The notes under the pieces are model-generated. The model was not told the origin of the DNA, did no database searches, and saw nothing but the letters and a program-made list of their open reading frames with translations. Of a DNA stretch of 64,000 nt, positions 18,064 to 26,552 are shown piece after piece; positions within the stretch are counted from its first letter, which is position 1; every line of letters starts with the position of its first letter. The DNA is from Virgibacillus sp. MSP4-1 (GTDB lineage: Bacteria > Bacillota > Bacilli > Bacillales > Alkalibacillaceae): assembly GCF_010092505.1 (NCBI RefSeq), contig NZ_CP048021.1:620001-684000 (forward strand), written 5' to 3'. Made by a program: the position numbers and the translations under genes.

Positions 18064-18837
18064 TTAGTTCTCCATAAAGTGTTTAAAATCATGAAGCAGC
18101 CGGTTCCATCCTTCTCGATATTCCTTTTCCCATGCGGGGTCTATCATTCCGTAAACCGTATGTTCCAGCTGTAAAATCGTTTCATTTTCAGCTGTTTCTC
18201 TTAATTTAAACCTATAATAGCTGTTCACGGCTCCTGTTAATCCTAATGGTCCTTGAAAATGCAGTTCTTCATTCGGTTTGATGATCATAATCGTCGCCCA
18301 TAGTGCCTGCTTTCCATTCGTGGATTTTTCCATAAACCTGCCGCCTATTTCGTTCTCCACACAAAGCTTCGAATCCTCAAATAAACGAATGGACCACCAT
18401 TGATCAATTTCCTCCGTCAGTGCTTTGAACAGATTTTCCTTTTTGCCCTGTATGCTTATCTCCTGTGAGATTTGAAAGGAATCTTTCTCCTTTAGATTAG
18501 GCATACTGGAAACACGCTCCTTTTCCTCAAAAAAGTTTTTAATATTCATCAATGAGTCGGCATCTTCAGCCTGAAATTGGTTCATCCACCTCCTGTAAAC
18601 TTCCTGCAGAGGAACAGCATGAAAATAATTGATTTTTTCCCGCCCTTTTTTTCTTGTGAGGACAAGCTGGGAGGCTTCCAGTATATTTAAATGTTTCATT
18701 ACGGCATATCTGGATACGTCAAAATGATCGCAAATCTCACCTGTTGTTAACGGATGCTGGGCTAATAAATCAATGATGGTTCTTCTGATGGGATGGGCAA
18801 GGGCCTGAAATACATCATTAAGGTTATCGTTCTCCAC
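18064..18837 (-). CDS. ArsR-type repressor fused to SRPBCC (AHSA1) domain
   Basis: The 257-residue protein has an N-terminal winged helix of the ArsR/HTH_20 type (residues 5-85; TTGEICDHFDVSRYAVMKHL is the recognition unit) and a C-terminal START-like SRPBCC/AHSA1 ligand pocket (about 120-255). In many genomes these are two adjacent genes; here they are one. It probably senses a hydrophobic ligand and represses its own or neighbouring genes. The GTG start is 6 nt after AGGAGG. A perfect palindrome lies just upstream (18852-18873). Confidence 0.85.
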   Translation of the reverse strand: MENDNLNDVFQALAHPIRRTIIDLLAQHPLTTGEICDHFDVSRYAVMKHLNILEASQLVLTRKKGREKINYFHAVPLQEVYRRWMNQFQAEDADSLMNIKNFFEEKERVSSMPNLKEKDSFQISQEISIQGKKENLFKALTEEIDQWWSIRLFEDSKLCVENEIGGRFMEKSTNGKQALWATIMIIKPNEELHFQGPLGLTGAVNSYYRFKLRETAENETILQLEHTVYGMIDPAWEKEYREGWNRLLHDFKHFMEN

Positions 18838-18851
18838 ACAATTCCTCCTAA

Positions 18852-18901
18852 TATGTTACTATTTCGTAACATAACTATTACGTGACTAAAAGGTAACATA
18901 T
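18852..18901. promoter_or_regulatory. Palindromic operator of ArsR-SRPBCC gene
   Basis: TATGTTAC-TATTTC-GTAACATA (18852-18873) is a perfect 8-6-8 inverted repeat, 15 nt upstream of the GTG. A further GTAACATA half-site lies at 18893-18900 with a weaker partner CTATTAC at 18875. This fits a dimeric winged-helix repressor bound at its own promoter; the assignment is inferred from position and symmetry. Confidence 0.7.
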
Positions 18902-19005
18902 ACAAACGGATAAGTAAAGAAAATGTTTAAATCATTTGAAAATTGGAAGGAAAACATGAAGTTTTAGCGAATTTTTAGTGTTAAAAGTGTTGTGGGGGTG
19001 TTCGT

Positions 19006-19413
19006 ATGGTTTTTGAGATGACCGTTCAAATGAGAGTGGATGATTTCCGCGAGGGTCTGCGATGGTATATAATGCTGCTTCAGAGGCAACCGGATTTTGA
19101 GCCTCATGAGGGCATTGCTGAATGGGAGATCGTACCTGGAAGCTGGTTACAACTCGCAGAAGGAACTCCTGGTAAAGACAGTGGTCCTTTACGATTAGGA
19201 GTCGAGCACATCGAAACAGAACGACATAGGCTGGTAAGCGAGCTCGATGTGGATGAGTTTTCCATATATACGAGGGATGAGGTTCCCGTTCACTGGGCTA
19301 CATTTAAGGACCCATGGGGGAATCGGTTAGGGTTTTTCGAGTATAAAAATAAAGATGAAGAAAAAGAGAGGATTCAAGCTATATTAGGCAAGCGAAAGGG
19401 GGAAGCAGAATAA
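19006..19413 (+). CDS. VOC family (glyoxalase/bleomycin-resistance fold) protein
   Basis: A 135-residue single-module VOC protein; the end HWATFKDPWGNRLGFFEY carries the usual metal-ligand Glu and DPxGN signature. Such proteins act as dioxygenases, lyases, isomerases or drug-binding proteins, so no reaction is assigned. It diverges from the ArsR-SRPBCC regulator and could be its target; ArsR-SRPBCC and VOC genes are frequent neighbours in Bacilli. The ATG is preceded by GTGGGGGTG. Confidence 0.75.
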   Translation: MVFEMTVQMRVDDFREGLRWYIMLLQRQPDFEPHEGIAEWEIVPGSWLQLAEGTPGKDSGPLRLGVEHIETERHRLVSELDVDEFSIYTRDEVPVHWATFKDPWGNRLGFFEYKNKDEEKERIQAILGKRKGEAE

Positions 19414-19443
19414 ACAAAACGCTTGGATGGATTGATCCAAGCG
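19411..19443 (-). terminator. Terminator of the 19468-19740 gene, possibly bidirectional
   Basis: Perfect 9-bp stem CGCTTGGAT / ATCCAAGCG. On the minus strand it is followed by TTTTGTTTATT, fitting termination of the minus-strand gene; it may also serve the VOC gene. Confidence 0.75.
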
Positions 19444-19467
19444 CTTAGGTCGTATGGAAATTTCCCT

Positions 19468-19740
19468 TTAGACGTCGTCACTATGCTGTTCGACTTCCTG
19501 AATGTGCTGACGTGTATCATGGATCTGCTCAAAGGCCTGCTGAAATTGCGGATTTTCGGTTGCTTCCGTGCCTGATTGATCCTGAGCATTTTGCAGCTCC
19601 TGTTCTGCTTGTCTGAGCACCTGTTTTGCCTGTTCGACAAGCTGAGGGTCTGTTCCCTGTGACAGGCGCACAGCCTCCTGTGCCTTATCAATTTGCTGAC
19701 TGGCCTGTTGCAATTTCTGATGTAAATGTTCCTGTGACAT
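19468..19740 (-). CDS. Gln-rich coiled-coil small protein
   Basis: The 90-residue protein is rich in Gln, Glu and Ala with heptad spacing over most of its length (LHQKLQQASQQIDKAQEAVR; QVLRQAEQELQNAQ) and should be a helical, probably dimeric coiled coil. It has no Cys or membrane segment. The frame is open 12 codons further up, but the ATG chosen has GGAGG 8 nt upstream. Function unknown; similar Gln-rich helical proteins are often spore or stress associated, which is only a hint. Confidence 0.65.
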   Translation of the reverse strand: MSQEHLHQKLQQASQQIDKAQEAVRLSQGTDPQLVEQAKQVLRQAEQELQNAQDQSGTEATENPQFQQAFEQIHDTRQHIQEVEQHSDDV

Positions 19741-19939
19741 ACTTTTATCCTCCATTATTGAATCATTTCGATACATAGTGTTTGTTATTTTGATACGATT
19801 ATGTGCTTTTCTATATAGAGAAAGACAAAAAATGGTTTGATATTACTGATTTTTATTCAATGTCATAGGGAATTTTTGGGATCGATAGAATTTATAAAGA
19901 GTAAAACTTTACCCTAAAAGCAGAAAGGAGTTTTTATCT

Positions 19940-20314
19940 ATGGCAAGCCCAATAAAAAACAAAGTGAATGCCGTGTTTATTCCCGTAAGAGATGTACAAA
20001 AGGCAAAGGAATGGTACTCGAAAATGCTGGGGATTGAAAATGGAGAGGTTTATTTCGATCATATTTACGCAGCTGAGATGGAGGGGGCAGGGATGATTTT
20101 AGATACGATGCCGATGTGGCGCAGGGAAAATGAGGAGCTTCCTACCTTCAATGTACCAGCTGTTCAGTTTGGCACGGATGACATAAAGGAGTCCTTTCAA
20201 TTTATGAAAGAGAATGGTGTTGAGCTCGTGACCGATATTCAGCATGATCATTTTTTTGTATTTAAAGATCCGGATGGAAATATGCTGATGGTGTGTGAGG
20301 ATAATAAGGAATAA
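19940..20314 (+). CDS. VOC family protein
   Basis: A 124-residue VOC module of the glyoxalase/bleomycin-resistance superfamily (NAVFIPVRDVQKAKEWYSKM at the start, HFFVFKDPDGNMLMVCE at the end). The terminal Glu and the DPDGN turn match the family. The sequence differs strongly from the VOC proteins at 19006 and 58903. Substrate unknown. The ATG is 9 nt after AAAGGAG. It stands alone. Confidence 0.8.
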   Translation: MASPIKNKVNAVFIPVRDVQKAKEWYSKMLGIENGEVYFDHIYAAEMEGAGMILDTMPMWRRENEELPTFNVPAVQFGTDDIKESFQFMKENGVELVTDIQHDHFFVFKDPDGNMLMVCEDNKE

Positions 20315-20349
20315 TCAAGGATTACATGACTATTCCCGTGAATTTGGTG

Positions 20350-20514
20350 TTATGAATGATGATCCGCGTCTTCAGCCTTTTCTTCTTTTGTTTTCTCCTG
20401 CAAATACTGTCCCAGGGCTGAACGCTCTATGCCATTTTTGACAGCCGTTTCAATGATTAAATATAAAATGCTTAAAAACACAATGGTCATGGTAATGTAG
20501 AGTAAAATGCCCAT
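20350..20514 (-). CDS. Small single-pass membrane protein
   Basis: A 54-residue protein with one membrane helix (residues 2-24, GILLYITMTIVFLSILYLII) and a charged C-terminal tail ending in HHS. The start used has GGGGGG 6 nt upstream; an ATG seven codons earlier lacks a binding site. Function unknown. Confidence 0.6.
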   Translation of the reverse strand: MGILLYITMTIVFLSILYLIIETAVKNGIERSALGQYLQEKTKEEKAEDADHHS

Positions 20515-20577
20515 GTTTATCCCCCCTTCATTCATTCAAATACTACCTTACCATTGTATCGGAAAAATTTGAATTCA

Positions 20578-20735
20578 TTTTTATCACGCATTACTGTCCG
20601 TACTATTCCCCACTTCAAGTCTTGAGCGTAACTCAACAAGAATGAGTGGGGGATATACGGCCAGTATATTTCTGATAAGTTCAACTAACCATCAGTGGGT
20701 GATGGAAAACCTCTACTGATGGAGGTTTTAGCTTA
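20578..20735. repeat. Dispersed repeat, copy B (long form)
   Basis: Starts TTTATCACGCATTACTGTCCG and ends CTACTGATGGAGGTTTTA. The central structure is CCCCAC (20608-20613) pairing with GTGGGG (20646-20651), enclosing TTGAG-CGTAA-CTCAA. Compared with copy A (TGAGG / CCTCA) both sides of the inner stem changed together, while flanking CACTTCAAGT and CAACAAGA are identical. About 60 nt of extra sequence separates this from the right end. Confidence 0.7.
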
Positions 20736-20744
20736 TTCTGAATT

Positions 20745-21075
20745 TTGGTTCAGCTGTTCCGAGGCCATCCTCCCACGATGAATAGGACGTTATAGTGTCG
20801 GTGTTAGCGCAGGACGTGCCGATTTTAACCGATCAGGAGTCTCCGCTAAAACAGCGATTCACTTCATTCTAACATTGGATACTATTGAGTTATGACCAGG
20901 TCTCAATATACTTACATAAGAACATCCTATTTAGTGGAGGCAGAACACGTAGACTCCTATGGGAACAGCCCGTGGAGAAGGCCCCGCAGGAAGCGTTTTT
21001 TGCTTCCGAGGAGACTGAGGCCGGGCCCATGGAAAGCGAAGTGTTTTGCCGGAACGTATGCATACACTCATCATG
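20745..21075. repeat. Bacillaceae-type intergenic repeat region
   Basis: No gene is convincing. The block at 20936-21062 (GTAGACTCCTATGGGAACAG... GGAAAGCGAAGTGTTTTGCC) and the preceding block at 20795-20880 (GTGTCGGTGTTAGCGCAGGA... CAGGAGTCTCCGC) look like the widespread GC-rich intergenic repeats I remember from Bacillaceae genomes. AGGAAGC / GCTTCCG forms a hairpin around TTTTTT. Short plus-strand frames here lack ribosome binding sites. Confidence 0.55.
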
Positions 21076-21172
21076 AATCAGAACAAATAAGTGTTATTTA
21101 AACGATATTGTTTTTAAAAAAGCAACAAATCGCTACAAAACGAGCCAATAAATGAAACTGGAGGATGAATCG

Positions 21173-21610
21173 ATGAACTCAATCTCAATAAAAGAACTCA
21201 CATCCCGGGAGGAAATTTTGGAAGTCTTTCCGGTTATGCAGCAACTACGAACACACCTGACTGAAGAAACGTATCTCGATCTCGTGATGGAGGCGCAGGA
21301 AAAGGATCAATATAAACTTGCGGTATTATACGATGGAGATAAAATCGTTGCTGTGACCGGTTTTAAGCCGATGATCACGCTCTATTACGGCAGGTTCGTA
21401 TGGGTGTGTGATCTCGTTACAGACGAAGCGGTACGTTCAAAGGGCTATGGAGAAAAACTATTAACCTATGTGGAGGACTGGGCGAAAAAACATAATTATG
21501 AGAGAATCGCCCTTTCTTCCGGGCTACAACGAAAAGACGCCCATCGATTTTATGAAATGAAGATGGATTATCATAAAGCAAGCTATGTCTTTAAAAAGGA
21601 CGATTTTTAA
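21173..21610 (+). CDS. GNAT family N-acetyltransferase
   Basis: The 145-residue protein shows the GNAT core: strand VWVCDLVTDEAVRSKGYGEKLL carries the acetyl-CoA pyrophosphate loop (R/Q-x-x-G-x-G/A as RSKGYG, near residue 93) and the final RKDAHRFYEMKMDYHKASY is the usual FY motif. It transfers an acetyl group to an unknown amine. The start used lies 8 nt after GGAGG; an ATG seven codons earlier is less likely. Confidence 0.85.
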   Translation: MNSISIKELTSREEILEVFPVMQQLRTHLTEETYLDLVMEAQEKDQYKLAVLYDGDKIVAVTGFKPMITLYYGRFVWVCDLVTDEAVRSKGYGEKLLTYVEDWAKKHNYERIALSSGLQRKDAHRFYEMKMDYHKASYVFKKDDF

Positions 21611-21839
21611 ATGGATGAAGGGGACTTGCCTGTTGTATTTTCCGGGAAGCAGTGAGTTGGGGTTATTTTTAATCTACGCCGTCTGGATTGTCTGTTTTGT
21701 CAGATCCAGACGTGTAAAGGCGAGGTTTGTTCACTAGTTAAGATATGGATTTTAAGAAAAAATTCAATTGAAACATCTTCTAAAACAGGAAATGGTGCAT
21801 AAAATAATTTCGCCAAAGTTTTTACTAGGGGGAATTCGA

Positions 21840-22121
21840 GTGCAATTTATTGTCAACTTTGTCGGTTACTGTGTCTCAAAGAGAAAGAGTCTGGTTTATC
21901 GCACCACAAATCATCAGGATTATGTAAAAGTCATCGATCAATTAAATACAGCAGATGTCAGCTATAAGCAGGAAGTGATCAGTAAGGTTTCATCGGTCCC
22001 GGGAGGTTCCTATGTGAATCTGGGCAATGATTACAGAGTTTACGTAAACAATGAGAATAAGGGAAAAGCCCTTCGAGTGATCCATCGAATGGAGGATCAG
22101 AACATCCTTCAGGCCAGATGA
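21840..22121 (+). CDS. Hypothetical protein
   Basis: Not recognised. From a GTG 7 nt after AGGGGG the product is 93 residues, basic, with a hydrophobic start (MQFIVNFVGYCVSKRKSLVY) and an alpha/beta C-terminal part (YVNLGNDYRVYVNNENKGKA). A longer frame from 21768 exists but has no binding site. It looks like a compact DUF2007-sized alpha/beta protein; this resemblance is weak. A bidirectional terminator follows. Confidence 0.55.
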   Translation: MQFIVNFVGYCVSKRKSLVYRTTNHQDYVKVIDQLNTADVSYKQEVISKVSSVPGGSYVNLGNDYRVYVNNENKGKALRVIHRMEDQNILQAR

Positions 22122-22128
22122 TTCTAAT

Positions 22129-22170
22129 AAAAAGCAGTCTGATTCGGCTGGATATCAGACTGCTTTTTGA
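22129..22170. terminator. Bidirectional terminator
   Basis: Long stem AAAAAGCAGTCTGAT / ATCAGACTGCTTTTT between convergent genes, with A and T tails usable on both strands. Confidence 0.9.
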
Positions 22171-22210
22171 TATGGAATTTTTCTCTTCCGTTGAATACAA
22201 ATGTGATGGG

Positions 22211-22747
22211 TTATTTTTCCCAATGTTCAGCGATAAACTCATCCCGCCCTGACTTTGCCCGGTCTTCCGTGTAATAGTCAGGGTTTTTCTTGTGAAAGTC
22301 CTGATGCTCCTCTTCTGCTTCATAAAAGACCTTCGCGGGTAAAATTTCCGTAACGATTGGATTCTTAAATTTTCCGCTGGCCGCTAACTCCGCTTTTGTA
22401 CGTTCGGCTAATTCCTTTTGTTTTTCATTATGATAAAAAATAGCGGTACGATACTGGCTCCCCCGGTCATGAAACTGGCCGTCAGGATCTGTAGGATCAA
22501 TTTGCTGCCAGTACAGTTCCAATAATTTTTCATAAGGAAAAAGCTCAGGATCATAGGTGATTTGGACGGATTCATAGTGGCCGGTTTCACCTGTTTTCAC
22601 CTGTTCATAAGAAGGGTTCTCCACATGTCCGCCGGTATACCCGGAAACAATGCCGTGAATTCCCTCCCATTGATCAAACGGCTTAACCATACACCAGAAA
22701 CAACCGCCTGCAAATGTCGCTTTTTGTAATTCACTCATCGTCATCAT
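22211..22747 (-). CDS. msrA: Peptide-methionine (S)-S-oxide reductase
   Basis: MsrA reduces methionine-S-sulfoxide in proteins using thioredoxin. The 178 residues include the active-site motif GGCFWC (Cys16, with a second Cys at 19), the GYTGG turn and the GYxxxxY-like ENPSYEQVKTGETGHYESVQ region. Cys16 is the nucleophile; the resolving cysteine of many MsrA proteins lies C-terminally and is not visible here, so Cys19 may resolve. Several ATGs are clustered at the start (MMTM). Single gene on the minus strand. Confidence 0.95.
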   Translation of the reverse strand: MMTMSELQKATFAGGCFWCMVKPFDQWEGIHGIVSGYTGGHVENPSYEQVKTGETGHYESVQITYDPELFPYEKLLELYWQQIDPTDPDGQFHDRGSQYRTAIFYHNEKQKELAERTKAELAASGKFKNPIVTEILPAKVFYEAEEEHQDFHKKNPDYYTEDRAKSGRDEFIAEHWEK

Positions 22748-22898
22748 ACTTTCTTTATTTAAGGTGTAAAAATTATATCACTATCCTGCAAAAATCTTCA
22801 ACGAATTTTCATCATTCGAAAAAAGGGATTGGATGTATGTTCCTTTCAGGTGCATGGAAATCTAAGAAGTACCAACATCACTAAAAGGAGATAAGTAA

Positions 22899-23621
22899 AT
22901 GCTACAGGCATTGTTATGGGGTGGACTAGCTGGTTCAGCCCTTTTTATTGGGGGAATCATCGGTCTTTATTTTGATATTAAAAAGACCATGATTGCATAT
23001 GTTATGGCCTTTGGATCCGGGGTTTTAATCGGAGCTTCTTCATTTGAAATGCTCTATCCATCAGCAGAAGACGAAGGGCTGGTACCAACAACGATCGGGT
23101 TTATTTCAGGTGCGTTATTTTTTACCATTATTAATCTTTTTCTCGATAAAAAGGGAGCGAATGAACGAAAACGATCACGGCAGAATCCTGAGGGGCATTC
23201 CGGTCTGGCGATTTTTATTGGAACCTTAATTGATTCCCTGCCTGAAGCAGTAGTCATTGGGATCAGCATGATTGATACAAAAGTGAGTATGGTCCTTGTT
23301 TCTGCCATATTCATCAGTAATTTGCCGGAAGGATTGTCGAGTACGATTGGGTTGAAGGAAAGTCAGTATTCCAAAGCAAAAATCTTGATTCTCTGGACGA
23401 CCGTTTTTATTATAACCGGTCTGTGTTCTTTAGGGGGATATGTACTCTTGGATGATGTTTCAGGACATGTGATCGCCATCATTAATACGTTTGCAGCAGG
23501 TGGCATTGTAGCCATGGTCAGCTCGACAATGATGCCTGAAGCCTATGAGGATGGTGGAGCCATAGTCGGGATGATTACATCTGTGGGATTGATTATTTCC
23601 TTGGTTTTATCGGTATTGTAA
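22899..23621 (+). CDS. ZIP family metal transporter
   Basis: A 240-residue membrane protein with about eight helices. The metal-site segments typical of ZIP transporters appear as HSGLAIFIGTLIDSLPEA (about 107-124) and ISNLPEGLSS (about 145-154); the first lacks the usual second His (H-N-x-P-E-G), with DSLPEA instead. It probably imports or exports a divalent metal; which one is not deducible. The ATG lies 8 nt after AAAGGAG. A good terminator follows. Confidence 0.85.
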   Translation: MLQALLWGGLAGSALFIGGIIGLYFDIKKTMIAYVMAFGSGVLIGASSFEMLYPSAEDEGLVPTTIGFISGALFFTIINLFLDKKGANERKRSRQNPEGHSGLAIFIGTLIDSLPEAVVIGISMIDTKVSMVLVSAIFISNLPEGLSSTIGLKESQYSKAKILILWTTVFIITGLCSLGGYVLLDDVSGHVIAIINTFAAGGIVAMVSSTMMPEAYEDGGAIVGMITSVGLIISLVLSVL

Positions 23622-23647
23622 AAAGTAGCACGGTAAATTTAATGAAG

Positions 23648-23675
23648 ATGACGCGAATCGCCGCGTCATTTTTTA
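23648..23675 (+). terminator. Intrinsic terminator after ZIP gene
   Basis: ATGACGCG / CGCGTCAT stem with a 6-nt loop and a T-run. Confidence 0.9.
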
Positions 23676-23836
23676 CTGCAATCTCAGTTCGATTATGGTA
23701 AAATTATACAAGTAAAATTAGCGGAATATGATAAAAAATGATCCACCTTGAAACTTAGTGAACCGATAAGACGTAATGAGCTTAGAAACTGAAAAGTAAA
23801 ACAACATCCATACAAAACGCAAGGAGGGAGAAGAAA

Positions 23837-24019
23837 GTGACATTCAACCTTAAAAAGTCGGCAACAGATAAATCCATAGCCGGAGTCTGCGGAGGAATCG
23901 CATCATTTTTCGGTATATCTTCTCTGCTTGTTCGGATACTGTTTATTTTTATTCCTGTTAATCTGCTTATTTACATCATTCTGGCCAACCTCATGGATGA
24001 AACCCCATCTTCATTGTAA
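23837..24019 (+). CDS. PspC-domain small membrane protein
   Basis: A 60-residue protein that is almost only a PspC domain: LKKSATDKSIAGVCGGIASF followed by a hydrophobic helix (about 32-52) ending in NLMDE. PspC domains take part in envelope stress sensing. The GTG is 8 nt after AAGGAGGGAG. It is followed closely (27 nt) by an unknown membrane protein with its own AAGGAG, so the two may form an operon. Confidence 0.85.
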   Translation: MTFNLKKSATDKSIAGVCGGIASFFGISSLLVRILFIFIPVNLLIYIILANLMDETPSSL

Positions 24020-24046
24020 TTCTTTTTTTATAAGGAGATTGTTTGT

Positions 24047-24805
24047 ATGTATATGATTTTTTTATTTGGGGTTGCTATAGCCTATACTTTGGCATACCTG
24101 TTTTTACGGAAAAAATTTGACTTACCTAAAAGGCCGTACAAGGAGGAACCACCCTGGCCGGAATTTCCTGAAGCTTTTTTCATTATTTTTATGGCAGTGC
24201 TGATGTTCGTTCTGTCAGGTTTTGTGTGGGAATGGGATGACGGGCGGGAAGGGACCTATGGCATGCTTCTATTAAGCGGATTATTTGGATTTCGGGCATT
24301 TATGCAATGGAAACATAATAGGGTACAGAAATTACACATCCTTAACTTTTTAAATAGTGGAATGGCCCTTTTGATTTTTATTGGGTTTTTCGTCATTTCC
24401 TATCCGACAGATGTTGAGTACAGCTATGAGGCTATATATTTTACAGAGCAGACGAGGGATCCTGAAATCATTGAAATCGACTTCAGGGGAGAAAAGCAAA
24501 GGAATCTACTGTTCGGATATACTTTAGAGGGACAAATGAAGATTAATGATCATGAATTTTTCCTTTATTCAGGTGGAGATGAGTTCAGAGAAACCCCTTT
24601 AGTGGATCGATTCAATGGATCCAATCGACATTATAGACTGATTGAAATAAATGGCACGATTCGAAATGGCGATTTATGGATTTCGAGGGATTTACAAACT
24701 TTTGCAGGATCCTTCCGTGATTCAGAAGAACGAGTCAGATTTGCGTTTCCCGCCGATAGCGTTCATGAAGCCGAGCAATTATTTGAGTCGTTACCTGAAG
24801 AATAG
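24047..24805 (+). CDS. Membrane protein of unknown function
   Basis: I do not recognise this 252-residue protein. It has four predicted membrane segments (about 1-20, 45-63, 72-88, 102-122) and a C-terminal soluble half (130-252) rich in charged and aromatic residues. The ATG is 11 nt after AAGGAG. Its position behind the PspC-domain gene may mean a shared envelope role, but this is inference. Confidence 0.65.
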   Translation: MYMIFLFGVAIAYTLAYLFLRKKFDLPKRPYKEEPPWPEFPEAFFIIFMAVLMFVLSGFVWEWDDGREGTYGMLLLSGLFGFRAFMQWKHNRVQKLHILNFLNSGMALLIFIGFFVISYPTDVEYSYEAIYFTEQTRDPEIIEIDFRGEKQRNLLFGYTLEGQMKINDHEFFLYSGGDEFRETPLVDRFNGSNRHYRLIEINGTIRNGDLWISRDLQTFAGSFRDSEERVRFAFPADSVHEAEQLFESLPEE

Positions 24806-24964
24806 GGCATGCAGAATATAGCTGAAGGACGGAATTAGGTATAATGAACAGATCCATTCAAACTGACAATAGAAGCTGTTGTACTATGTGTTAAAGTAAA
24901 AGATTAGGAGAAAATTCTGTTTTTTATTGCATTTAGAGAGGTTTAAGACAAAAGGGGTAGGGGA

Positions 24965-25699
24965 GTGAATGAATTGTTTATTGGTCATATAAAAGAAATC
25001 GTTCGACATCCGGTAAAATCCTTTCGTGGAGAGCGTGTCCAGCAGACAAAAATCATGGATTATGGGTTATACGGAGACCGCAGTCATGCTTATGAAGACG
25101 CAGATACAGGAAACTTCCTGACCATAACCCAGCTGCAGGAAATGGTACAATATCAGGCCCGATTTGCGGGAGAACCTTCCATGGAACAATATCCTGATGT
25201 AGAGGTCATCACACCTGAAGGGAAGGTTTATCATTGGGATGATGAGGATCTCATAAAAGAATTGGAGCACCTATCAAACCGAACCATTACGACCAGAGAA
25301 TATCGCCCGACACATGTGCCGATTGGACCTATTGCTGTGGAAAATATTTTGCTTGCGACGGATGCATCTTTAGAGAAACTGGAGGATTTGTGGGGCAAGG
25401 ACCAAGTGGATTCAAGACGATTTCGTCCTAATTTAATCATTTCGTTAAATGAAAAGCTTCCTTTTGTGGAAGATGATTGGGTTGGACGTCGGATGAAAAT
25501 TGGAAATGAAACGGAAATTGAATTCGTCGGACATTGTAAAAGGTGTATGATTATTACGGTTGATCCTGATCATGCCGGGCGGGATGCAAGCCTGCATAAA
25601 ACACTTATAAAAGAAAGGAACAATAATTTTGGCGTATACGCTTCTGTCAAAAGAACAGGCGACATTTACGCCGGTGATGAAGTTCATCTTCTTGACTGA
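24965..25699 (+). CDS. MOSC domain-containing protein
   Basis: The 244-residue protein has an MOSC N-terminal beta-barrel (residues 1-110: VRHPVKSFRGERVQQTKI) and a MOSC domain (130-244). The conserved VGHCKRCMIITVDP (near residues 182-195) includes the cysteine thought to receive sulfur or bind the molybdenum cofactor in this family. Relatives reduce hydroxylamines or move sulfur to cofactors. Start GTG follows GTAGGGGA closely. Single gene converging on a SIMPL gene. Confidence 0.88.
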   Translation: MNELFIGHIKEIVRHPVKSFRGERVQQTKIMDYGLYGDRSHAYEDADTGNFLTITQLQEMVQYQARFAGEPSMEQYPDVEVITPEGKVYHWDDEDLIKELEHLSNRTITTREYRPTHVPIGPIAVENILLATDASLEKLEDLWGKDQVDSRRFRPNLIISLNEKLPFVEDDWVGRRMKIGNETEIEFVGHCKRCMIITVDPDHAGRDASLHKTLIKERNNNFGVYASVKRTGDIYAGDEVHLLD

Positions 25700-25706
25700 A
25701 CGCTTA

Positions 25707-26372
25707 TTAACCCATTAGAAAAGTGGCTTCTACTATGGATTTAATTTGGATTTCTCCAGGCTCAATGGGAGTGGTAGGACTATCTGTGGAAACACCTAAA
25801 ACCATGGTTTGTGGTCTTCCTGGTTCCTGAAAACGGATTTCCTTAATCTTAAAGGGACTGGTTTGGACTGGTAATCCATTGGTTTGTCGGACTGTGTGGG
25901 CCTTGGCCTGGGCGTTTTTAATCGCCAGGGAAAGCGCCTGCTGCTGATAGACATTCGGGTTTGCGACCTTCATTTCGATATGATTGACGGTGTTTGCTCC
26001 ATGATTAACCGCTGTATCAACAACAAGTCCCACTTGATTGATGTCCTCTACGGTTACTTGTACGATATTGGTCACTCGGTAGCCGCGAAAGATTTGCTCC
26101 CCGTCTTTGTAATCATAATCCATATCAATTCGGTACGTGGTCGTTTGGATGTTCTCGCTGGGAATCTCGAGCTGGCGCAGAGCTTCCAGCACCTGCGAGG
26201 CCGTCTGAGTATTGGTCTGCTGGGCCGTCTGCAGGCTCTGATGCTTCGTGATGACACCCAAGGAAATGTCCGCCTGGTCTGGTCTGACGGAGAGGGTCCC
26301 TTCTCCTGTCACTCTAAGATAAGATAAAGGGTTGGATTGAGCTGAACGGACATGAGGATACGACTGATACAT
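25707..26372 (-). CDS. SIMPL domain protein (YggE/DUF541 family)
   Basis: The 221-residue protein carries a full SIMPL (DUF541) domain: LRVTGEGTLSVRPDQADISL at about residues 18-37 and a Gln/Asn-rich middle, ending IKSIVEATFLMG. E. coli YggE, its best known relative, is linked to oxidative stress. No signal peptide is visible here, unlike many relatives, so it is probably cytoplasmic. The ATG used lies 5 nt after AAGAAGGG; an upstream in-frame ATG has no binding site. Confidence 0.88.
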   Translation of the reverse strand: MYQSYPHVRSAQSNPLSYLRVTGEGTLSVRPDQADISLGVITKHQSLQTAQQTNTQTASQVLEALRQLEIPSENIQTTTYRIDMDYDYKDGEQIFRGYRVTNIVQVTVEDINQVGLVVDTAVNHGANTVNHIEMKVANPNVYQQQALSLAIKNAQAKAHTVRQTNGLPVQTSPFKIKEIRFQEPGRPQTMVLGVSTDSPTTPIEPGEIQIKSIVEATFLMG

Positions 26373-26391
26373 ACAATCCCTTCTTTCGCTG

Positions 26392-26450
26392 TTTTTATCA
26401 CGCATGTACGGGCCGTGATACCCTCACTGATGGAAGTTTCCTTTTATCAG
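26392..26450. repeat. Dispersed repeat, copy C (short form)
   Basis: TTTTTATCACGCATGTACGGGCCGTGATA forms a hairpin TATCACG / CGTGATA near its left end, directly followed by CCCTCACTGATGGAAGTTTC and CTTTTAT. It lacks the central structured part of copies A and B. Confidence 0.7.
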
Positions 26451-26552
26451 TCTATTCAGGAGTTGTTCCTATTATCAGTATAGACCCGCTACTTATTAAA
26501 TTTTCCCTTTATGATGTACAATGGAAGGAGCAATAGAAAGGAGTTTTAAGCT

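Noticed and set aside
20885-21101. Two short plus-strand frames (63 and 69 codons)
   Set aside because: They lie in a GC-rich intergenic repeat and lack ribosome binding sites.
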